This document shows positions 25,374 to 33,217 of a DNA stretch of 64,000 bases, piece by piece. How positions within the stretch are numbered: position 1 is the stretch's first letter; every line of letters begins with the position of its first letter. A program made the translations under genes and the position numbers. The notes below the pieces were generated by a model. The model did not search any database. It had not been told where the DNA came from and saw only the letters and a list, made by a program, of their open reading frames with translations. Origin of the DNA: Abditibacterium sp. (lineage in GTDB: Bacteria; Armatimonadota; Abditibacteriia; Abditibacteriales; Abditibacteriaceae); the NCBI GenBank assembly GCA_030448265.1, contig JAUJNG010000018.1:1-64000 (forward strand). Reading direction: 5' to 3'.

Positions 25374-25972
25374 CGATTCTTCTCGCCACCACGTCGGCCC
25401 ACAAAGCCCGCGAAATCGCCGAACTTTTGCGCGATGTGCCGAATTTGAAACTGGAAACGCTGGGTGATTATCCCGCGACCGAAGCGCCCGACGAAGACGG
25501 CGCGATCATGCGCGACAACGCGCGCCTCAAAGCCGAGTTTTACGCTCAGCACTTCCAAACTCTGGTTTTAGCCGACGATTCCGGCCTCGAAGTCGATGCG
25601 CTCGACGGCGCGCCTGGCGTTCATTCGGCGCGCTGGGTAGAGGGCAGCGACGCCGACCGCGTGCGCGCCCTTCTGGACGCCTTGAGCGAAATCGACGAGG
25701 AAAATCGCGGCGCGCGCTACCGTTGCGCGCTGTGTCTGGCCTCGCCCGATGGGGTGATTCACGAGGTCGAAGCGACGTGCGAAGGCGCCATCGCGCCGCT
25801 CGCCGAGGGTTTCGGGGGCTTTGGCTACGACCCGATTTTCCAAATCACGCTCGCAACCGGCGCCGAAGCGGAGTTGGTCAGGAAAACGATGGCGCAGGTG
25901 CCGCCCGAAGTGAAGGCGAGCGTTTCACATCGCGCGCGCGCGGTCAAACTTCTGGCGGAGAAACTTCGCTGA
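25370..25972 (+). CDS. rdgB: XTP/dITP diphosphatase (RdgB/HAM1)
   Basis: 200 aa. Starts [18 protein letters not shown] (family TxNxxKxxE; Asn is replaced by Ser here), then [31 protein letters not shown] and [11 protein letters not shown]. It hydrolyses non-canonical purine nucleoside triphosphates to keep them out of DNA. Translationally coupled to rph. Confidence 0.95.
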   Translation: MTILLATTSAHKAREIAELLRDVPNLKLETLGDYPATEAPDEDGAIMRDNARLKAEFYAQHFQTLVLADDSGLEVDALDGAPGVHSARWVEGSDADRVRALLDALSEIDEENRGARYRCALCLASPDGVIHEVEATCEGAIAPLAEGFGGFGYDPIFQITLATGAEAELVRKTMAQVPPEVKASVSHRARAVKLLAEKLR

Positions 25973-25979
25973 CTTATTC

Positions 25980-26210
25980 CCGTCGCTTCGCTCCGGCCCT
26001 CACCCGCCGCTTCGCGGCACCCTCTCCCGCAAGCGGGAGAAGGAGAGACTGGCACTTTCGTGTTTTCACTGCTCGGTTGAATTCACTGCTCGGTTGAATT
26101 CACTGCTCGGTTGAATTCACTGCTCGGTTGAAGTTGCGCGCGTTCTCCTTCTCCCGCTTGCGGGAGAGGGTGCCGCGAAGCGGCGGGTGAGGGCCGACGC
26201 GAAGCGACGG
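25980..26210. repeat. Composite repeat: 67-bp inverted arms around four 17-bp tandem copies
   Basis: Arms at 25980-26046 and 26144-26210 are close reverse complements containing caccctctcccgcaagcggg and related sequence. Between them, four exact tandem copies of ttcactgctcggttgaa run from 26065 to 26132. The arrangement resembles a miniature inverted-repeat element or a large hairpin between rdgB and the acetyltransferase gene. No gene lies inside. Confidence 0.88.
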
Positions 26211-26233
26211 AAAAACCTCGCAAACTGGACTTC

Positions 26234-26821
26234 ATGCCCAATCCTCCTCCAAACCGCGTTGATCTCAGCCGCTTCGACCCAGACGATTACAACCCAGGCC
26301 GCCCTTTTCTCATTCGCAGTCTGTGGTTCCTCGTCAACGCGCTTTTCCTGCAAAACCCGCTCAACCCGTCGTCCCAAATCAAAGTGCGTTTGCTGCGGCT
26401 TTTCGGCGCCAAAATCGGGCGCGGCGCGGTTTTGAAACCCTCCATCAACGTCAAATCGCCCTGGTTCCTCACCGTCGGCGACAACTGTTGGATCGGGGAA
26501 CGCGCCTGGCTCGACAATCTGGTTCCCATCACGCTGGGCGACAACGTCTGCATTTCGCAGGGTGTCTATCTTTGCACCGGAAACCACGATTGGAGCGACC
26601 CAGCTTTCGGCTACAAACTGGGCGAAATTTTGGTCGAAGACGGCGCCTGGGTGTGCGCGGGCGCGCTCGTTTTGCCAGGAGTTGTGGTGGCGGATCATTC
26701 GATTGTCGCGGGCGGCGCGGTGTTGACCAAAAACACGGCACCTTATGGGGTTTACGCGGGCAATCCCGCCGTCGAAGTTCGCAAACGCGTTGTGAAATCT
26801 GCAACACCGCCCGCTCAGTAG
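26234..26821 (+). CDS. WcaF-like hexapeptide-repeat acetyltransferase
   Basis: 195 aa. Left-handed beta-helix repeats span about 65-180: GAKIGRGAVLKPSINVKSP, VGDNCWIGERAWLDNL, ITLGDNVCISQGVYLCTGNH, GAWVCAGALVLPGVVV, IVAGGAVLTKNTAPYGVYAG. The GNHDWSD His is the likely catalytic base. Similar proteins acetylate sugars in exopolysaccharide (colanic acid) synthesis. It is a lone gene with its own terminator at 26871. Confidence 0.88.
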   Translation: MPNPPPNRVDLSRFDPDDYNPGRPFLIRSLWFLVNALFLQNPLNPSSQIKVRLLRLFGAKIGRGAVLKPSINVKSPWFLTVGDNCWIGERAWLDNLVPITLGDNVCISQGVYLCTGNHDWSDPAFGYKLGEILVEDGAWVCAGALVLPGVVVADHSIVAGGAVLTKNTAPYGVYAGNPAVEVRKRVVKSATPPAQ

Positions 26822-26870
26822 TTGGAGATGACGCCGCGTAAAAAATAGCGCCAGTTTTCCACGGGGTGAG

Positions 26871-26899
26871 AATCTGTCTGATAAAGGACAGATTTTTTG
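26871..26899 (+). terminator. Intrinsic terminator
   Basis: Stem aatctgtc (26871-26878) pairs with gacagatt (26887-26894), followed by tttt, after the acetyltransferase gene. Confidence 0.65.
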
Positions 26900-26952
26900 C
26901 CGGTTCTGCGTTTTCCTTAGCTATAGAGATTAAAGCTAACGATGGAGGAACT

Positions 26953-27279
26953 ATGCGGGATTTTCGACTCGATATTACGGAGCAAGACATCAAAAAAGCA
27001 GCGTTACTCAGGGGCGCCTCGACCAGTTGTTTCCGGCAGCACACCCCAGCGTGTGCGGCGATGGAGCGCGTCACCGGTTCGAAGTGGCACACGGCGGCGG
27101 CGATGGTGCTGACCGAGGATCGGGCGCCCTATCGAGCCTGCCTGTTGCCGCCTGAGTTGCGAGTTCTGTTGAAACAGTTCATCCAAAGCGGCGAGATGAA
27201 GCCTGACTGCTTCCTCATCGAAATGGATTGGGGCAAAGGGCAGCCTTATCAGATGGACGAAATGCCCAAGGCAGCTTGA
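26953..27279 (+). CDS. Uncharacterised 108-aa protein
   Basis: Start at 26953 (MRDFRLDITEQDIKKAALLR) supported by ggaggaac just upstream; the longer frame from 26866 runs through the preceding terminator and is rejected. Contains SWHT-like and CLLPPELRVLLKQFIQSGEM segments and ends acidic/polar (QPYQMDEMPKAA). No domain recognised. Four Cys are present but not in zinc spacing. A strong terminator follows. It lies where accessory DNA begins before fusA. Confidence 0.6.
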   Translation: MRDFRLDITEQDIKKAALLRGASTSCFRQHTPACAAMERVTGSKWHTAAAMVLTEDRAPYRACLLPPELRVLLKQFIQSGEMKPDCFLIEMDWGKGQPYQMDEMPKAA

Positions 27280-27293
27280 AATAGCCGCAAAGA

Positions 27294-27326
27294 AAAACGC
27301 CGCGCTCGAAAGAGCGCGGCGTTTTT
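27294..27326. terminator. Bidirectional terminator, near-copy of the fusA terminator
   Basis: A 14-bp stem (27294-27307 with 27312-27325, acgccgcgctc core) with A and T flanks. The stem matches the terminator at 30728-30761 downstream of fusA almost exactly, and a fusA relic follows it in both cases. Confidence 0.88.
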
Positions 27327-27330
27327 CTTT

Positions 27331-27423
27331 GCCAACCGGATTTAGTGTCATCTACCGGCTCCAGAATCACCGGTTTGGCCCCATTCACCGCTTCACGCAG
27401 GCCGTCGTTGCCCGCGATTCGTT
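27331..27423 (-). pseudogene. fusA: fusA 3' relic with internal deletion
   Basis: The minus strand carries aaccggatttagtgtcatct and nearby bases, equivalent to the end of fusA (stop and last few codons, 30768-30793). It then jumps to sequence equivalent to fusA 31060-31120 ([20 protein letters not shown]). About 260 bases between these are missing. The 5' edge joins the addiction-cassette promoter tttgctaaaatga. It is non-functional. Confidence 0.8.
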
Positions 27424-27432
27424 TGCTAAAAT
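27424..27432 (+). promoter_or_regulatory. Extended -10 of the first addiction cassette
   Basis: tgctaaaat is an extended -10 placed about 20 bases before the antitoxin ATG (ggag SD at 27441). The same element occurs before the second cassette at 29140-29148. In both, sequence upstream of it is fusA relic. Confidence 0.55.
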
Positions 27433-27452
27433 GAGATTTAGGAGATCAAATC

Positions 27453-27671
27453 ATGCCTGTTTTAACTAAAGAGCAAGTTTTGGAAGCTGCTTTTGAGCTT
27501 TTACCCGAAGAGCGCGAAGACCTTAGAGAACGGCTCGCCCAAGACGAAGGGTTGCAATTAACGGAAGAACAGAAAGAAATCATTCGCGCTGAAATCGAAG
27601 CTCACCGACGCGATCCCTCAACAGCCATTTCGCGCGAGGAACTCATGACGAAAATGCGGGCGATGTTGTGA
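27453..27671 (+). CDS. Addiction-module antitoxin (CHP02574/RelB-like), copy 1
   Basis: 72 aa: MPVLTKEQVLEAAFELLPEE, then RLAQDEGLQLTEEQKEIIRA and a helical tail. It resembles the putative addiction module component family (TIGR02574), where a short all-helical antitoxin precedes a RelE/ParE toxin. Its TGA overlaps a GTG start of the toxin frame (GTGA at 27668-27671). Paralogue at 29169. Confidence 0.8.
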   Translation: MPVLTKEQVLEAAFELLPEEREDLRERLAQDEGLQLTEEQKEIIRAEIEAHRRDPSTAISREELMTKMRAML

Positions 27672-27979
27672 AACCAACGCGCCTGTTGCTGCGCCCACTT
27701 GCCGAAGCCCAGATTCTCGAAGCCTTCAACCGCTATCGCCTCTTTTCCAGCCAACGCGCTTAGAGTTGGATGGACGGAGTGGACGACGCTTTCACCGCCA
27801 TTGAACATCACCCGTTGATTTGTCAGGTCATTTTCGATGATGTGAGGCGCATCAAAGTCAAAAACTTTCCTTATCTGCTGCTTTATTTCGTGGACGAACA
27901 AGATGGCGAGCGTCAGGCCACCATCACAGCGTGCGTCCACGAACGCTCCGACCCGCAAACGTGGCGCGTGGAAAGTTAA
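27668..27979 (+). pseudogene. RelE/ParE toxin interrupted by one in-frame stop
   Basis: From the GTG at 27668 the frame reads VKPTRLLLRPLAEAQILEAF, NRYRLFSSQRA, then TAG at 27761-27763. It resumes in the same frame: SWMDGVDDAFTAIEHHPLIC, IKVKNFPYLLLYFVDEQDGE and a normal end WRVES. The second part has the ParE core strands (R..KNFPYLLLYFVD). A single amber codon is the only defect, apart from a possible few lost residues at that point. Either a recent pseudogene or a read-through/suppressed gene. Confidence 0.8.
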
Positions 27980-27984
27980 AGAGG

Positions 27985-28278
27985 ATGAAAACGTCGCGCT
28001 ATTTCGTTTACATCGTCGCCAACGCCAACCGCACGATTTACGTCGGCGTGACCAGTAACCTGCAACAGCGCGTTCAACAGCACCGCGACAAAACTTTCGC
28101 TGGATTCACCGCGAAATACGAGGTTTCGCAGTTGGTGTATTTCGAGGAGTTCGGCGACGTGCGCGACGCGATAGAGCGCGAAAAACAAATCAAAGGCTAT
28201 CGCCGCGCCAAAAAAGTCGCGCTCATCAAGGCCGAAAACCCGCACTGGCAAGACTTAGCGGAAGGCTGGTTTTCCTGA
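27985..28278 (+). CDS. GIY-YIG nuclease family protein
   Basis: 97 aa from MKTSRYFVYIVANANRTIYV. GIY-YIG core: VYI...IYVGVTSNLQQRVQQHRDK, with the family Arg, and a C-terminal acidic/metal segment (EREKQIKGYRRAKKVALI). Small stand-alone members of this type (UPF0213-like) are widespread and of unclear role. It follows the broken toxin by 5 bases, with aaagagg immediately before the ATG. Confidence 0.88.
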   Translation: MKTSRYFVYIVANANRTIYVGVTSNLQQRVQQHRDKTFAGFTAKYEVSQLVYFEEFGDVRDAIEREKQIKGYRRAKKVALIKAENPHWQDLAEGWFS

Positions 28279-28310
28279 ACACTGCCGCCGGCACCTCAAA
28301 GCCGCAACCT

Positions 28311-28422
28311 GTCATTCCGAAGGAGCCTCAGCGACTGAGGAATCGGTAATAGTTTCTGTTTCAATGCGAGTGACAGGAGATTGTGACTGATTCCTCAGTC
28401 GCTGAGGCTCCCTCGGAATGAC
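28311..28422. repeat. 34-bp inverted repeat, tcattccgagg family
   Basis: Arms 28311-28344 and 28389-28422 are reverse complements with one mismatch, each containing an inner hairpin (cctcagcgactgagg). A 44-bp centre separates them. It matches the shorter repeat at 13447-13495. Probably a non-autonomous dispersed element between two accessory genes. Confidence 0.88.
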
Positions 28423-28445
28423 AAAACGCGCGAGTAACAAAAGTT

Positions 28446-28802
28446 ATGTTACAGAAAACACGCACTTTATCTACGTTTAGGGATCATTTGGTTGCGGTCG
28501 CGCGAGCCATCTTCTTTGGTGAGTGGGGCTATTTTTTGCTGTCGCTTACCGTTGTAATAATACCCGCCATCTTGTTCAGTAATTTATTCGATGCAGGTTC
28601 TTTCCAACCAGTTGTGCAAGGTCTTTTTTGTGGTCTCGCTTTGAGATTTATCAACGGACTGCGAAAAGCCCTTTGGGACTCGCTCAAAACCAAAACAAAT
28701 TTACTTTTGACAATCAATGGTGTTGCCGTCGCCATCATCATTTATCTTTTGCTCCGCACCACTGGCAACGTTTATCATCTGATGAACAGCACTCACAATT
28801 GA
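28446..28802 (+). CDS. Small AT-rich membrane protein, unknown
   Basis: 118 aa with two or three hydrophobic segments: GYFLLSLTVVIIPAILFSN (about 28-46), a weaker one near FQPVVQGLFCGLALRF, and LLLTINGVAVAIIIYLLLRT (about 86-105). No domain recognised. Its base composition is much more AT-rich than neighbouring genes, suggesting transfer. The terminator at 28815 follows directly. Confidence 0.6.
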   Translation: MLQKTRTLSTFRDHLVAVARAIFFGEWGYFLLSLTVVIIPAILFSNLFDAGSFQPVVQGLFCGLALRFINGLRKALWDSLKTKTNLLLTINGVAVAIIIYLLLRTTGNVYHLMNSTHN

Positions 28803-28814
28803 ACCTCTACCAAA

Positions 28815-28848
28815 AAAGCCCGCTACTCTTCCGAGTGGCGGGCTTTTT
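28815..28848 (+). terminator. Intrinsic terminator
   Basis: A 14-bp stem (28815-28828 with 28833-28846, one G-T pair) plus a T tail, after the membrane protein gene; also able to act on the minus strand for the fusA relic. Confidence 0.85.
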
Positions 28849-28859
28849 GTTTCCTCAAC

Positions 28860-29132
28860 TTACCGTCGTCCCCCCGTCGCCGAGGTCAGGATTTCCTCCT
28901 GAATGTTGCTCGGCACCGGCGCGTAGTGCGAGGGATCCATCGTATACGTCGCGCGCCCCTGCGTGAGCGAGCGCATCGTGGTCGCGTAGCCGAAGGGTTC
29001 CGGCAACGGCACCGCCGCTTTCACGACGTAGGTGCCGCCCTTGTCGGGATACTGATCCAGAATCTGACCTCTGCGGCCCGACAGGTCGCCGATGATGTCG
29101 CCGAGTTTGTTTTCCGGCATCACCACTTCCAT
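28860..29132 (-). pseudogene. fusA: Duplicated C-terminal 90 codons of fusA
   Basis: Encodes [19 protein letters not shown] through to [10 protein letters not shown], almost identical to the last 90 residues of EF-G at 30776-31048 (differences such as LPEPFG for LSELFG and TMDPSH for TMEPSH). No start, G domain or promoter. Its upstream edge joins the tttgctaaaatga promoter of the second addiction cassette. Confidence 0.9.
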
Positions 29133-29168
29133 TTTCGTTTGCTAAAATGAAAGTTAGGAGATCGAATC

Positions 29169-29396
29169 ATGCCCGTTTTAACTAAGAATCAAGTTCTGGA
29201 AGCTGCGTTTGAGCTTTTGCCCGAAGAGCGCACGGAAATCTGGGAGCGCATCGCCGAAAAAGACAGGCCGCTTCACCTGACTGAAGAGCAAAAAACTATG
29301 ATTTTGGCCGAGTTAGCCGAACATGACCGCGACCCCAACGGCGGCACCAGTTGGGAAGACCTCAAAGCCGAACTGCAAGCTCAGGTCGTTCGATGA
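29169..29396 (+). CDS. Addiction-module antitoxin (CHP02574/RelB-like), copy 2
   Basis: 75 aa: MPVLTKNQVLEAAFELLPEE, then RIAEKDRPLHLTEEQKTMIL, paralogous to 27453-27671 with the same promoter and SD arrangement. The stop overlaps the toxin ATG (ATGA at 29393-29396). The toxin partner is truncated, so this antitoxin is probably orphaned. Confidence 0.78.
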   Translation: MPVLTKNQVLEAAFELLPEERTEIWERIAEKDRPLHLTEEQKTMILAELAEHDRDPNGGTSWEDLKAELQAQVVR

Positions 29397-29533
29397 CGCG
29401 CCGCGTCACCATCCGCGATTTGGCGCGGGCGCAAATTGTCGAAGCGTTCAATCGTTCATCCGCAAGAATTGGGAAGTTCGGCAGCCTGAGGTTTTTTTGG
29501 TCGTCATATTGCAATCACCTCAAATTGGGGTAG
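29394..29533 (+). pseudogene. Truncated toxin of the second addiction cassette
   Basis: MTRRVTIRDLARAQIVEAFN matches the first 20 residues of the toxin frame at 27668 (PLAEAQILEAFN). Similarity then stops and unrelated, AT-richer sequence leads to a stop. The break at about 29458 coincides with the start of the AT-rich SDH-protease cassette. Confidence 0.78.
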
Positions 29534-29536
29534 AAT
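29509..29536 (+). promoter_or_regulatory. Sigma70-type promoter before the palindrome
   Basis: TTGCAA (29509-29514), a 16-base spacer, and TAGAAT (29531-29536). A transcript would start inside the perfect palindrome at 29535-29601, giving an mRNA with a long 5' stem. It drives the 67-aa gene and the SDH protease. Confidence 0.6.
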
Positions 29537-29601
29537 ATGGCATTAGAGAATTAAACTTCACGTTGCTAAGCAACGTGAAGTTTAATTCTCTAATGCCATA
29601 T
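29535..29601. repeat. Perfect 67-bp palindrome (33-bp arms, 1-base centre)
   Basis: Arms 29535-29567 and 29569-29601 are exact reverse complements around one base. The sequence is AT-rich and starts at the -10 box. It ends 20 bases before the ATG at 29622. There is no T tract after it, so it is not a standard terminator. It may be an operator, a 5' mRNA stem-loop, or the trace of an insertion/inversion event. Confidence 0.92.
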
Positions 29602-29621
29602 CGCTGATAAGGAGAACCAAA

Positions 29622-29825
29622 ATGAACGCTAAATTTTTGAATGATCTTCAAATTCAAGCAGTGTTTGAAAAGCTGACGGCTGCAAACGAAGATCAGAAAT
29701 TGGCGAAGATCTCACCGGTCTCGCCTAAACAGCCAGCAAAAGTGATCAGTCTTCCACGCTTATCCAATAACTCTACACCGCCACCGAACGGAAAAGCCCC
29801 ATGCCCAACTGGAACGAAATTCTAA
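29622..29825 (+). CDS. Small 67-aa protein of the SDH-protease cassette
   Basis: MNAKFLNDLQIQAVFEKLTA, then a middle rich in Lys/Pro/Ser and a C-terminal PCPTGTKF. SD aaggag lies 8 bases before the ATG. It overlaps the protease gene by 25 bases, so the two are coupled. The N-terminal third could be a helix; the remainder looks disordered. No known family. AT-rich like its partner. A possible partner, substrate or regulator of the protease. Confidence 0.62.
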   Translation: MNAKFLNDLQIQAVFEKLTAANEDQKLAKISPVSPKQPAKVISLPRLSNNSTPPPNGKAPCPTGTKF

Positions 29826-30712
29826 ATGACGCAAGAGACGCCGGAAACATCTACGATGTTATCCGGCGTCGCTATCTGAAAGAGCTTTTTGAATTAACCG
29901 ACAGAAACGTAATTATTTATTATTCTGGTTGGCTTCAAAAGGGAATTCTCGGCCAGTATGGATATGGTGGGTTTCCCGTTCAAGACAGTGACAAAAATGG
30001 CTTAATGGCCACAATTCACGGAATGGATCGGAGCAAAGGTTTAGATTTATTCCTTCACACGCCAGGTGGGGATACTGCTGCAACAGAATCTATTGTTGAT
30101 TACTTGCGCGCGATGTTTGGCACGGACATTAGAGCAATCATCCCTCAATTAGCCATGTCTGCTGGAACTGTGATAGCGTTGTCTTGCAAAGAAGTTGTTA
30201 TGGGCAAGCATTCCAGCCTTGGCCCAGTTGACCCACAAATCGGCGGCTTGCCAGCGCATGGCATCATAGAAGAATTCAAACAAGCTGCGGCAGATATCCA
30301 AAGCGATCCAGGCAAAGCTATCTTGTGGCAGCACATCATTTCCAAATACCATCCAACTTTAATTGGCGAGTGTCAAAAAGCCATCATTTGGACAGACACA
30401 ATGGTAAAAGATTGGCTGCTGGATGGGATGCTGGCCGGTGATCCAAATGCGAACGACGTAGCCAACAAAATTATTGAGGAACTTGGAGATCATGCCCTAA
30501 CAAAATCGCACGCACGTCATATTTCTCCGAAAAGAGCTGCGGAGATGGGGGTCAAGGTCGTGAGATTAGAAGACGACCAGCCTTTGCAGGAAGCTGTTTT
30601 GAGCATTCACCATGCTTGCATTCAAACTTTGTCCGCTACCGATGCCTGCAAAATAATTGAGAATCACAACGGTTTGGGCTATGTGGACACATTCGCCCTT
30701 CCACAATCGTGA
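29801..30712 (+). CDS. SDH family Clp-fold serine proteinase
   Basis: 303 aa. It belongs to the serine dehydrogenase proteinase family (PF01972, ClpP/crotonase-like fold): DLFLHTPGGDTAATESIVDY (oxyanion strand), IIPQLAMSAGTVIALSCKEV with the nucleophile Ser in AMSAGT, and MGKHSSLGPVDPQIGG (family SxLGxIDPQ). No signal peptide or membrane segment, so probably cytoplasmic. It is AT-rich relative to the core genome. The upstream 67-aa gene overlaps it, and a palindrome controls or marks the cassette. Its role is unknown; defence or protein quality control are possibilities. Confidence 0.85.
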   Translation: MPNWNEILNDARDAGNIYDVIRRRYLKELFELTDRNVIIYYSGWLQKGILGQYGYGGFPVQDSDKNGLMATIHGMDRSKGLDLFLHTPGGDTAATESIVDYLRAMFGTDIRAIIPQLAMSAGTVIALSCKEVVMGKHSSLGPVDPQIGGLPAHGIIEEFKQAAADIQSDPGKAILWQHIISKYHPTLIGECQKAIIWTDTMVKDWLLDGMLAGDPNANDVANKIIEELGDHALTKSHARHISPKRAAEMGVKVVRLEDDQPLQEAVLSIHHACIQTLSATDACKIIENHNGLGYVDTFALPQS

Positions 30713-30727
30713 CTAGTAATAAAACGA

Positions 30728-30761
30728 GAAAACGCCGCGCTCTTTCGAGCGCGGCGTTTTC
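30728..30761. terminator. Bidirectional terminator shared by SDH protease and fusA
   Basis: A 15-bp perfect stem (30728-30742 with 30747-30761) flanked by A and T runs lies between the convergent genes ending at 30712 and 30776. Confidence 0.92.
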
Positions 30762-30775
30762 TTATTCAACCGAAT

Positions 30776-32899
30776 TTAGCGACGTCCACCGGTGGCCGAG
30801 GTCAGAATTTCTTCCTGAATGTTGCTCGGCACCGGCGCGTAGTGCGACGGCTCCATCGTATACGTCGCGCGCCCCTGCGTCAGGCTTCGCATCGTGGTCG
30901 CGTAGCCGAAGAGTTCCGACAACGGCACCGCCGCTTTGACGACGTAGGTGCCGCCCTTGTCGGGATACTGGTCGAGGATTTGACCGCGACGGCCCGACAA
31001 GTCGCCGATGATGTCGCCGAGTTTGTTCTCCGGCATCACGACTTCCATGCCCATGATCGGTTCCAAGATGACCGGCTTCGCCTTTTTAGCGGCTTCGCGC
31101 AGTCCATCGTTGCCCGCGATTTCAAACGTCATCGCGTTGGAATCGACTTCGTGATACGAACCGTGAATCAGCTCGACGCGCACGTTGACGAGCGGGTAGC
31201 CCGCCAACACGCCGCGCTCCATCGCCGATTTCGCGCCTTTTTCGACCGACGCCCAAAACTCGCGCGGCACCACGCCGCCGACGACTTTCGACTCGAACTC
31301 GAAGTTCTTCTTGTGGCCTTCTTCGTCCGGCTGCGCGGGCAGCACGTTGATGACGATGTGGGCGAACTGGCCCGAACCGCCCGACTGCTTGACGTGCTTG
31401 TAGGTGAAATCCTTCACCGGCTGCGTGATCGTCTCGCGGTAGGCGACCATCGGCGCACCGATGTTGGCTTCGACGGCGTATTCGCGCTTCATGCGGTCAA
31501 CCATGATTTCCAGATGAAGCTCGCCCATGCCGCCGATGATGGTCTGACCGGTTTCGTTGTCGTTGCGGACGCGGAACGTGGGGTCTTCCGAGGCCAGTTT
31601 CACCAGAGCGTCGGTCATTTTCTGCTCGTCGGCCTTGGTTTTGGCCTCGACCGCCTGGAAAATCACCGGCTCGGCGAAGTTGATGTTTTCCAGCATGATC
31701 GGGTTGGCTTCGTCGCACAGCGTATCGCCCGTGACGGTTTCCGACAATCCGACCGCGCAGCAGATGTCGCCGACTTCGGCAAAATCCACGTCTTCGCGCT
31801 TGTTGGCGTGCATCTGCAAAATGCGCGAGACGCGCTCTTTTTTGCCCTTGCCAGGGTTCAAAACATACGAACCCTTCTGCAAACGGCCCGAATAGACGCG
31901 AAAATAGGTCAAGCGACCGAACTTGTCCGCCACGATTTTGAACGCGAGCGCCGAAAACGGCTCGTCGGTCGAAGGCGTGCGCGACACCGAGTTGCCGGTT
32001 TCGGGATCGGTGCCCAGAATCGCGGGCGTGTCGAGCGGCGAGGGCAGAAATTCGACAACCGCGTCGAGCATCGGCTGCACGCCCTTGTTCTTGTAGGACG
32101 AGCCGCAAAGCACGGCGATGATGTCGTTTTTGAGCGTCGCGTTGCGAATCGCTTTCCGGACTTCTTCGATGGTCGGCTCTTCGCCGTTGAAGAATTTCTC
32201 CATCAGGGCGTCGTCGGTTTCGGCGACGAATTCGAGCAGTTCCGCGCGATATTTGGCGGCGGTTTCCTTCAGATTTTCGGGGATTTCCTGCTCTTCAAAC
32301 GTCGAGCCGAAATCCTTCGATTCTTTGTAGGTGACCGCTTTCATGGTGATGAGGTCAACGATGCCGGCGAACTCGGTTTCGGCGCCGATGGGAATCTGCA
32401 AAGCGACGGGACGCGCGCCCAGACGGTCTTTGAGCTGGCCGAACACTTCGTAGAAGTTGGCGCCATCTCTGTCCATCTTGTTGATGTAGGCGATGCGCGG
32501 CACGCCATAGCGGTTGGCCTGACGCCACACCGTTTCCGACTGCGGCTGCACGCCGCCAACGGCACAAAACACGGCGACAAGACCATCCAACACGCGCAGC
32601 GAACGCTCGACTTCAACGGTGAAGTCAACGTGGCCAGGGGTGTCGATGATATTGATGCGATGTTTGGGATATTGGTGTTTGCCGCCTTCCCAGAAACAGG
32701 TCGTGGCCGCCGAGGTGATGGTGATGCCGCGCTCTTGTTCCTGCGCCATCCAGTCCATGGTGGCGGCGCCTTCGTGGACTTCGCCGATGCGATGGTTGAC
32801 GCCGGTATAAAACAGAATGCGTTCTGTTGTGGTGGTTTTGCCGGCGTCGATGTGCGCCGCAATGCCAATATTGCGCGTAAGCGAAAGATCAGTGGCCAT
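30776..32899 (-). CDS. fusA: Translation elongation factor G
   Basis: 707 aa, full length. G domain: [19 protein letters not shown] (P loop), the [12 protein letters not shown] switch region, [12 protein letters not shown] and [11 protein letters not shown]. Domain IV/V end: [17 protein letters not shown], then [18 protein letters not shown] aggag 8 bases before the ATG. EF-G drives translocation on the ribosome. It lies on the same strand as rpsL and rpsG but about 7 kb further on; the expected tuf is not in the window. Two 3' relics of this gene lie downstream. Confidence 0.98.
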   Translation of the reverse strand: MATDLSLTRNIGIAAHIDAGKTTTTERILFYTGVNHRIGEVHEGAATMDWMAQEQERGITITSAATTCFWEGGKHQYPKHRINIIDTPGHVDFTVEVERSLRVLDGLVAVFCAVGGVQPQSETVWRQANRYGVPRIAYINKMDRDGANFYEVFGQLKDRLGARPVALQIPIGAETEFAGIVDLITMKAVTYKESKDFGSTFEEQEIPENLKETAAKYRAELLEFVAETDDALMEKFFNGEEPTIEEVRKAIRNATLKNDIIAVLCGSSYKNKGVQPMLDAVVEFLPSPLDTPAILGTDPETGNSVSRTPSTDEPFSALAFKIVADKFGRLTYFRVYSGRLQKGSYVLNPGKGKKERVSRILQMHANKREDVDFAEVGDICCAVGLSETVTGDTLCDEANPIMLENINFAEPVIFQAVEAKTKADEQKMTDALVKLASEDPTFRVRNDNETGQTIIGGMGELHLEIMVDRMKREYAVEANIGAPMVAYRETITQPVKDFTYKHVKQSGGSGQFAHIVINVLPAQPDEEGHKKNFEFESKVVGGVVPREFWASVEKGAKSAMERGVLAGYPLVNVRVELIHGSYHEVDSNAMTFEIAGNDGLREAAKKAKPVILEPIMGMEVVMPENKLGDIIGDLSGRRGQILDQYPDKGGTYVVKAAVPLSELFGYATTMRSLTQGRATYTMEPSHYAPVPSNIQEEILTSATGGRR

Positions 32900-33217
32900 G
32901 ATTACTACTCCTGAGTGGGGCGAATTGCCCGAAAGATGAACTCACCTTTGAGATGAATTTGCCGCAAAGCGACAGGTTTTAAATCAAAAAAAACCGCGAA
33001 ACGAGACACAAAAAAAGCGCGACGCAAGAAAGATGAACGAAGAAAAGGCAGCCGAATAGAAATTCAGCTACGCACTTTCATCGTCGTCTTCGTCGTCGTC
33101 AGCGTTCATTGAGGTTCTCGTTTCGCGGTTCGTTGATTTTGCGAAATTAAAGTTTGGTGGGAAACCGAGGTTCCAACGCCCAAACCCGTTAAAGGTTGCG
33201 GGATTTTGACGCGGGTG
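32900..33217. other. fusA upstream region without a recognised gene
   Basis: About 318 bases, A-rich on the plus strand. The minus strand holds a 13-codon frame, 33062-33107, reading MNADDDEDDDESA then stop, which is extremely acidic and might be a leader peptide or chance. No clear -35/-10 pair was found for fusA, although its promoter should lie here. Confidence 0.5.

Noticed and set aside
26065-26132. CRISPR-like tandem repeat
   Set aside because: The 17-bp units are directly adjacent with no spacers and no cas genes are nearby.
28860-29132. A second EF-G-related gene
   Set aside because: Only the last 90 codons are present, without a start or G domain.
30842-32914. 690-codon open frame opposite fusA
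   Set aside because: Translation is rich in Arg, Val, Asp and Gly with no motif; fusA is unmistakable on the other strand.
33062-33107. 13-codon acidic ORF as a fusA leader peptide
   Set aside because: Too short to support; no SD or attenuator structure was recognised.
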